From Bacteroidales bacterium (GTDB lineage: Bacteria > Bacteroidota > Bacteroidia > Bacteroidales > UBA932), in NCBI GenBank assembly GCA_017519185.1, contig JAFWSX010000019.1, positions 1 to 38,286 of the forward strand: a stretch of DNA of 38,286 bases, written 5' to 3'. The translations under genes and the position numbers were made by a program. Positions 33,733-38,286 of the stretch are shown here, in pieces. Position 1 is the first letter of the stretch. Each line of letters starts with the position of its first letter. The notes under the pieces are model-generated. The model was not told where the DNA came from. It made no database searches and was given only the letters and a program-made list of their open reading frames with translations.

Positions 33733-34124
33733 CGTATTTTATTTATTGTTTTTTCCATATTGTCGGCGATGGTCCTTTCGCTCTCATATACCGCATCCCT
33801 GCCTTGCTGCACGCCAGATCCGATCTGGCGGAAGACAGCCTGGACCTGGGCATAGGCAAGCTCCGGATCGTCGAAGGTGTCCTTGGGCTCACGGCTCTGC
33901 TGCAGGGCAATACCGATGCCCAGCATAAGGATGAATGAAGCTGCGATGCCTGAAATCCAGCTGACATACACCTTGCGTGAAGAACCGCCTTTGGCCTCTT
34001 CTGCAATCTCAAGCTTGGCTACGAGTTCCTTGGCTCCGGCATCGCCGGCGTCCAGGGTCTCATCGTTTGCAATGGCTTCCAGCTCTTCCAGAGACAGTTT
34101 GCCGATGGTTTCAATATCTTTCAT
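33729..34124 (-). CDS. Single-pass membrane protein, possible anti-sigma factor
   Basis: A 131-residue protein with one transmembrane segment (WISGIAASFILMLGIGIALQ, about 56-75). The N-terminal cytoplasmic part (1-53) is acidic and helical (LSLEELEAIANDETLDAGD). The C-terminal part (76-131) would be periplasmic and helical with no known domain. I do not recognise a named family. Its position, overlapping the ECF sigma gene by 14 bases, and its topology suggest an anti-sigma factor or membrane partner; it lacks a zinc-binding HxxxCxxC motif, so it would not be of the ZAS type. Confidence 0.75.
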   Translation of the reverse strand: MKDIETIGKLSLEELEAIANDETLDAGDAGAKELVAKLEIAEEAKGGSSRKVYVSWISGIAASFILMLGIGIALQQSREPKDTFDDPELAYAQVQAVFRQIGSGVQQGRDAVYESERTIADNMEKTINKIR

Positions 34125-34605
34125 TTTCCAAGATTTTTCTAAGTGTCTTGCGTGCCGCGCTCAGCATCACCCTGAGGCTTCCCTCGGAGAACCCGGTCGC
34201 CGACGCGATCTCGTCATATTCCATATTTTCAAATACCCTCATCCGGAGCACCTTCTGCTGACTGTCGGGCAGTTTAGCAATCGCCTTCTCAACGGCCCTG
34301 ATGGTTTCCCTCGCCGCCAGCACCGAGTCGTCGTCTGCAATGCGGAATTCCACCTTCTTCAGCGATTCGCTCTTTGCAACCTTTTCGTGACGCAGCCTGT
34401 CGAGGCAGATGTTGCGGAGCATCGCGAGTCCGTATGCCTTGGGCTGCCGTATCCCGTCCAGCTTGTCCCTCGAGATCCAAAGCCTTACGTAGAGGTCCTG
34501 GACAGCGTCCGCCGCATCATCCGCATCCTCCAGAATGTAGAGGGCTACGCGGTAGAAAGCGTTTTCAAGCGGCAGCCAGGTGGCCTTAAACTCAGGGATT
34601 CCCAT
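34111..34605 (-). CDS. ECF-type RNA polymerase sigma factor
   Basis: A 164-residue sigma-70-family protein with only regions 2 and 4. Region 2 is seen in LYILEDADDAADAVQDLYVRLW (about 22-43) and YGLAMLRNICLDRLR (about 58-72); region 4 in LPDSQQKVLRMRVFENMEYDEIASATGFSEGS then LRVMLSAARKTLRKIL, with the helix-turn-helix near 130-150. It lies six bases after a DUF4252 gene and overlaps the putative membrane partner downstream. Such loci are usually autoregulated; no conserved promoter match was confirmed upstream. Confidence 0.93.
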   Translation of the reverse strand: MGIPEFKATWLPLENAFYRVALYILEDADDAADAVQDLYVRLWISRDKLDGIRQPKAYGLAMLRNICLDRLRHEKVAKSESLKKVEFRIADDDSVLAARETIRAVEKAIAKLPDSQQKVLRMRVFENMEYDEIASATGFSEGSLRVMLSAARKTLRKILENERY

Positions 34606-34611
34606 TGCTGC

Positions 34612-35166
34612 TTACTTTGTCGTTGAGTTGACGAGTTCTGCAAGGTCGCCGGCAGAGATGGTTCCGAAGAAGCAGATCAGTGCGCCATCCTCAGGGACGA
34701 ACATTATGATGTCGCTGATCGTCTCCCCGTCATTGGAAGTGGTGCCGAAGATGGACATTTTCTCATTGCCGTCCTTGGCTTCCATCAGCAGTTCGCACCC
34801 TCTCAGCTCACCGGCCATCTTAGCGTTGAACTTGTCTTTCACCGCAGCAGGGCAGTCATCGTAGTCGACGACAATCATACTCTTCACACCGCGCATCACC
34901 GGAAGTTCCCGGTCCAGTCCGCTGACCATCTTGCCGAACTTAAGGGCCATACCGCCGATGGACACCATCTCCACATTGGACTCCGACACCACCTTGATGC
35001 CCGGGAGCGTCACGGCATCCCTGTCCGAATCGATTCCGGCCAGCCTGGCCTCAGCTCTCATTTCATTCACCAAACCCTGAACACGGCTTTTGCCGGGAGT
35101 CTTGCGGGCCTGACACACTGCCGTTACTGACAACAGCACAAACAACGTTACTAAAATCCGTTTCAT
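34612..35166 (-). CDS. DUF4252 secreted protein (upstream copy)
   Basis: A 184-residue exported protein (MKRILVTLFVLLSVTAVCQA signal peptide) with a DUF4252 domain: VSIGGMALKFGKMVS, SMIVVDYDDC, CELLMEAKDGNEKMSIFG and GALICFFGTISAGDLAELV. I start at the ATG at 35166; the open frame extends 59 codons further upstream but that part has no signal peptide and reads through the promoter region. It is the first gene of the four-gene sigma operon, so its expression is probably tied to the sigma factor encoded next to it. Role unknown. Confidence 0.87.
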   Translation of the reverse strand: MKRILVTLFVLLSVTAVCQARKTPGKSRVQGLVNEMRAEARLAGIDSDRDAVTLPGIKVVSESNVEMVSIGGMALKFGKMVSGLDRELPVMRGVKSMIVVDYDDCPAAVKDKFNAKMAGELRGCELLMEAKDGNEKMSIFGTTSNDGETISDIIMFVPEDGALICFFGTISAGDLAELVNSTTK

Positions 35167-35218
35167 AAAAACTGTTTTGACAATAAGACGTACGGGCAGG
35201 TGGTTTGTTAATGACAAA

Positions 35219-35494
35219 TCATCTTTTTTTGTCAATCCACACCCAGAGACGGTACATAAGGAAACCCCAGCACAGGAAGAGAACGACGTAGACCCAGTAG
35301 GGAAGCCGGGCGGTGTAAGCGTCGTCGCGGATGACATTCTCATAGTCGGGAATGTCGGTGTAATAGTAGGCCCCGGCCCCGAAGTCGTATTTCTCCGAGA
35401 GGCCGAGGCCTTTGATCATTATATAAAGGGCGCAAAGGACTGTCAGCACCGAAGCGACGATGGTCGCCACTTTCATTGCCTTGCGCCTGTCCAT
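35219..35494 (-). CDS. Small two-TM membrane protein
   Basis: A 91-residue protein with two transmembrane segments, about 8-28 (VATIVASVLTVLCALYIMI) and 66-84 (YWVYVVLFLCWGFLMYRLWV), a positively charged N-terminus (MDRRKAMK) and C-terminus (DKKR), and an extracytoplasmic loop rich in tyrosine and aspartate. I do not recognise the family. It starts in the stop codon of the YeiH-like transporter (TAATG), so it is probably cotranslated and may be an accessory subunit. Confidence 0.75.
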   Translation of the reverse strand: MDRRKAMKVATIVASVLTVLCALYIMIKGLGLSEKYDFGAGAYYYTDIPDYENVIRDDAYTARLPYWVYVVLFLCWGFLMYRLWVWIDKKR

Positions 35495-36819
35495 TATTTG
35501 AATTCAGAAAGGACGGGGATGTCAAAGACAACGCCCGACAGCAGGAACCACACGGCAAAGAGGGTGAGGGCGATGTTGAACAGCTGGCCGATGACGTAGA
35601 GCCAGAGCACCTTGCCGCCGTGCATCTGCTTTGCGATGGACTTGAAGTTGGTGTCGAGCCCGATGGATGTGAAGGCAAGCACGAAAGCCCAGTTCTTGTA
35701 CTGGTCGAGCACTCCGTTGATGGCCTTGACCTGGTCGCCGCCGAACGCCGGCTGGATGATGAACGATGCGATGAGCGACGCCGCGAAGAAACCGATGATG
35801 AACTTCGGGAAGCGGGTCCAGATCTCGCCGGCGCCAACCTTGCGCTCAGAGCCCTTATCGACCCTCGTGGCGAAGAAGATGGCCACAAAGAAGGCGATGA
35901 AACCGATGAGGATGTTCTGGATGGACTTCACCAGCACGGCGGCCTGCTCGGCTTCGGCACCAAGTGCATTGCCGGCCAAAACCACGGCTCCGGTTGAGTC
36001 TACAGTGCCGCCGATGAGCGCTCCGCCCATCAGCTGGCTCATACCGCAGGCCTTGATTATCATAGGCTCGAACACCATCATCAGGATGGTGAAGATTATG
36101 GAGATGGAAATTGCTATCGAAAGGTCATCCTTCTTTGCCTTGGCAGCAGCTCCGGTGGCGATGGCGGCCGAGGTTCCGCAGACGCTGGTGGCTGCGGCGA
36201 GAGTTATCACCAGCGGCTTGTTGTCGATCTTGAAGACCTTAGTGCCAAGCCACCACATAAAGATGATGACGATGGGGGTGACGATCCACGCAATGCCGAG
36301 GCCGTAGAGACCGAACTTAGCAATGTTGGAGAACAGCACCGAGAAACCCATTATCACCAGACCGGTCTTGATGTAGTATTCGGTGCGGATGGCAGGCTTC
36401 AGCCAGTCTGGCACACCGATGGTGTTGGAGATGAGAAGGCCGACTATCAGCGCCCAGAAGGCCCATTCAAGATAGCGGTTGAGGGTGAATTCGGCACTGA
36501 TGAGGCGTACGAACACTGCCAGTAGGAAGAGGCCGATGAAGGCGGGGATAAACTTCTTGATGCTGCCGCCCTGCAGCTTGATGCCTGCGGCGAAGAGCAC
36601 TCCGAGCACAGCCACCGTCAGCAGCAGCTTGCCCCAGAATGCCCACTGGCCGAGCTGGGCCCAGATAGTGTGGTCACCGAAATGCCAGGTTGAAAATTTG
36701 AGGGCCGAGAAGTCGAACCATCCTGTGAGGACAGCCACGCAGCCCAGGAGGATTACGACCGCACCAATCCACACGGCCAGCCAGTCCTCGGTAAAGAGTT
36801 TATGGGGTTTGTCTGTCAT
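35494..36819 (-). CDS. YeiH/UPF0324-type putative sulfate exporter
   Basis: A 441-residue polytopic membrane protein, about 11-12 transmembrane helices. Family motifs are LAAATSVCGTSAAIATGAA (about 207-225), GGTVDSTGAVVLAG (about 272-285) and FTSIGLDTNF (about 388-397), typical of YeiH and relatives annotated as putative sulfate exporters; transport substrate in Bacteroidetes is untested. It is longer than E. coli YeiH (about 349) through an extra N-terminal pair of helices. It follows the GH10 xylanase gene by six bases, an unexpected pairing. Confidence 0.85.
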   Translation of the reverse strand: MTDKPHKLFTEDWLAVWIGAVVILLGCVAVLTGWFDFSALKFSTWHFGDHTIWAQLGQWAFWGKLLLTVAVLGVLFAAGIKLQGGSIKKFIPAFIGLFLLAVFVRLISAEFTLNRYLEWAFWALIVGLLISNTIGVPDWLKPAIRTEYYIKTGLVIMGFSVLFSNIAKFGLYGLGIAWIVTPIVIIFMWWLGTKVFKIDNKPLVITLAAATSVCGTSAAIATGAAAKAKKDDLSIAISISIIFTILMMVFEPMIIKACGMSQLMGGALIGGTVDSTGAVVLAGNALGAEAEQAAVLVKSIQNILIGFIAFFVAIFFATRVDKGSERKVGAGEIWTRFPKFIIGFFAASLIASFIIQPAFGGDQVKAINGVLDQYKNWAFVLAFTSIGLDTNFKSIAKQMHGGKVLWLYVIGQLFNIALTLFAVWFLLSGVVFDIPVLSEFK

Positions 36820-36825
36820 ATTATG

Positions 36826-37923
36826 TTATTTCTTTGTATAAACGTCCTTGACGGCGAAGTAGCATTTCTTGGGCTGGTACTGTGCGTCGAAGAGGAGAGG
36901 GTAGTCGAGACGGCCGCGGACGAAGTTGTTGAGCCAGCTGCTGCGGTCGCTAAGGCACCAGAATGTTACAGATGAGATCTTGTCGCGGTTTTTGTGGAGA
37001 GTGCGGAAGATCATTGCATACTCTTCGGCCTGGGCATCCGCCATCTCAGCGGTGTACTGCACCGACTGTTTGATCTTCTGGCGCTCCTGTGCTCCGGGGC
37101 CGTGGTAATTGTCGAAGCAGGTGAGGTCGAGCTCGGTGATCTGCACGTCGAGACCAAGGGCGGAGAAACGGTCGATGGCAGTTTGGATCTGCTCCTCGGT
37201 GACCGTATTGTCCCAGTGAGCCTGCATTCCCACGCCGTCGATGGGAACGCCCTTGTCAAGCATTTCCTTCAGCATAGTGCAAGCCCTCTCGAGCTTGGCC
37301 GGGTCAACGAGGTTGTAGTCGTTATAGATGAGTTCGCATCCTTCCGGAGCATATTTCTTTGCAGTGCGGAAAGCCCACTCGATGAACTCGGGACCCTCGA
37401 ACACGCTGTACCAGGGCGAGCGGGTGCGATAGATGCTTTCGCCGGGAGTGTCGGCCAGCGCCTCATTCACCACGTCCCAGGCATAGATCACATCCTTGGG
37501 ATAGTGCTCGAAGACAGCCTTGATATACTTCTCGTGCTTTTCCATCACCTGCTCCTTGGTGAGCGGGTTGCCGTCGGCATCGTTCATATAACCGCGAGGA
37601 GTGGAGCCGTGCCATACGAGGGTATGGCCGCGCATCTTCATTCCGTTCTCCTGGGCGAATGCCACGATCTTGTCGGCCTGAGTGAAGTCGAAGGAGCCGT
37701 CTGGGCGGATGATGCCGGCGGGCTTCATCGCATTCTCGGCAGTCATCGAATTGAAGTGCTTCTTGACCATCTCGCCCTGCACACCCTCGAGAGTGTTGGG
37801 GCCGACAGCGACACCGATCCTGAAATCATCCTTGATGAACTCTTTCAGTCCCGGAACTTCGTCCTTGTTGGCGCAAGCGGTCAGCGCAACCGCGAAAAAA
37901 GCAAGAATCAGTAAACGTTTCAT
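36826..37923 (-). CDS. GH10 endo-1,4-beta-xylanase lipoprotein
   Basis: A 365-residue glycoside hydrolase of family 10, cutting the xylan backbone with retention. The N-terminus MKRLLILAFFAVALTAC is a lipoprotein signal (C17). The (beta/alpha)8 barrel carries NSMTAENAMKP (58-68), GHTLVWH (99-105), the acid/base E154 in WDVVNEAL, QAHWD (234-238) and the nucleophile E264 in ITELDL, followed by VTFWCLSDRSSWL. No carbohydrate-binding module is present. There is no SusCD pair nearby, so this is not a standard xylan PUL in the part seen. It is the first gene of a three-gene minus-strand unit. Confidence 0.95.
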   Translation of the reverse strand: MKRLLILAFFAVALTACANKDEVPGLKEFIKDDFRIGVAVGPNTLEGVQGEMVKKHFNSMTAENAMKPAGIIRPDGSFDFTQADKIVAFAQENGMKMRGHTLVWHGSTPRGYMNDADGNPLTKEQVMEKHEKYIKAVFEHYPKDVIYAWDVVNEALADTPGESIYRTRSPWYSVFEGPEFIEWAFRTAKKYAPEGCELIYNDYNLVDPAKLERACTMLKEMLDKGVPIDGVGMQAHWDNTVTEEQIQTAIDRFSALGLDVQITELDLTCFDNYHGPGAQERQKIKQSVQYTAEMADAQAEEYAMIFRTLHKNRDKISSVTFWCLSDRSSWLNNFVRGRLDYPLLFDAQYQPKKCYFAVKDVYTKK

Positions 37924-37969
37924 AGGTGCAATTTTTATTTCTGCTAATTTAATGATTCATTTTCAATTA

Positions 37970-38000
37970 TTGGATTTTAACTGCATTTTGTCTAACTTTA
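37970..38000 (+). promoter_or_regulatory. Candidate promoter of the small peptide gene
   Basis: TTG at 37970-37972, a 20-base spacer and TAACTTTA at 37993-38000 give a good Bacteroidetes -33/-7 pair with one mismatch. The leader to the ATG at 38078 would be about 70 bases. Confidence 0.5.
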
Positions 38001-38077
38001 AGGCGATTATGGGATGTTTTTTGATAGTAACCAAGGAATATTCAGTCACGAAACAATAACCAATAAAACATACGCTT

Positions 38078-38200
38078 ATGAAAAAGGAAATGATGAATGC
38101 ATATGAGGCCCCGGTCACGGAGGTGGTCGAGGTGGAGGTCTCTCCAATTATGGAAGGGACAACGGGAGAAGGTGGACAATGGGGTGACGGCGATGACTAA
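38078..38200 (+). CDS. Small acidic, glycine-rich peptide (40 aa)
   Basis: The ATG at 38078 opens a 40-codon frame ending in TAA at 38198-38200. The peptide starts MKKEMMNAYEAPVTEVVEVE and ends in a Gly/Asp-rich tail, GEGGQWGDGDD. The pattern of a short basic start, Y-x-x-P, alternating V/E strand and flexible glycine tail is the one I recall for many short Bacteroidetes proteins encoded just before exported proteins; their function is unknown to me. A good promoter precedes it and an exported protein gene starts 29 bases later. It has no signal peptide or transmembrane segment. Real by context and family-like pattern; could be a RiPP-like precursor or a regulatory peptide. Confidence 0.65.
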   Translation: MKKEMMNAYEAPVTEVVEVEVSPIMEGTTGEGGQWGDGDD

Positions 38201-38229
38201 ACAAGTATTACCGGCTATTTTTTATACTT

Positions 38230-38286
38230 ATGAAACGTTTTTTTGCTTCAAGCATTGCCTTCGTGGCATTGTTGGTGGTCAGTTCA
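38230..38286 (+). CDS. Exported protein, N-terminal fragment cut by the window end
   Basis: The ATG at 38230 opens a frame that is still open at the last base. The 19 visible residues, MKRFFASSIAFVALLVVSS, are a typical Sec or lipoprotein signal sequence. It follows the 40-residue peptide gene by 29 bases on the same strand and is probably cotranscribed. Nothing of the mature protein is visible. Confidence 0.6.
   Translation, partial: MKRFFASSIAFVALLVVSS

Noticed and set aside
34990-35343. 59-codon N-terminal extension of the upstream DUF4252 gene
   Set aside because: The added residues cover the promoter region and hide a typical signal peptide that begins at 35166.

Overview
The window reads as chromosomal DNA of a gut-type Bacteroidales (phylum Bacteroidota), moderately GC-rich. 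Support comes from the protein families (HtpG of Bacteroidetes type, DUF4252 proteins, TonB-dependent BtuB with a surface BtuG lipoprotein, the long bacteroidal urocanate hydratase, the fused FtcD) and from upstream regions that repeatedly carry the Bacteroidetes -7 element TAnnTTTG instead of an E. coli-type promoter and lack clear Shine-Dalgarno sequences. I cannot name the genus. It is ordinary core plus metabolic accessory DNA; I see no phage, transposase, CRISPR array or plasmid gene.

Layout. 1-258 is a short repeat-bearing non-coding stretch and the htpG terminator. htpG (minus) and a DUF1846 gene (plus) diverge from 2116-2302. 3787-8722 is a four-gene minus-strand unit: a HAD phosphatase, a large secreted amidase whose catalytic domain is split by a golvesin-type domain, a small secreted protein and a YqaA-type membrane protein. 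A secreted Spy-like protein follows (8810-9511), then an acyl-CoA/ACP synthetase and PlsC acyltransferase pair (9620-12533). 12528-17487 encodes a five-gene Hdr/Qmo-like iron-sulfur flavoprotein complex ending in a membrane HdrD-type subunit, preceded by an aminotransferase (17599-18906). Two near-identical tRNA-Pro genes (anticodons CGG and AGG) lie at 18982-19150.

The plus-strand block 19325-26322 holds a TapB/DUF3108-like secreted protein and then a vitamin B12 uptake locus: a cobalamin riboswitch, a DUF4465 (BtuH-like) lipoprotein, a second surface lipoprotein, BtuG and BtuB. After it, 26323-26677 is a GC-rich, hairpin-rich non-coding element sharing a short motif with the left edge of the window.

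26678-33134 (minus) is a histidine-degradation operon, ftcD-hutU-hutH-hutI, in which hutI is interrupted by one in-frame TGA at a position where a glycine is expected. 33256-35166 (minus) is a small ECF sigma factor operon with two DUF4252 proteins around it. 35219-37923 (minus) is a GH10 xylanase lipoprotein, a YeiH-type transporter and a small membrane protein. The right edge has a 40-residue acidic glycine-rich peptide gene followed by the start of an exported protein that runs off the window.

How the genes work together: the histidine operon would turn histidine into glutamate with transfer of the formimino group to tetrahydrofolate; the B12 locus captures corrinoids at the cell surface under riboswitch control; the Hdr-like set is probably a membrane-linked electron-transfer complex of unknown donor and acceptor.
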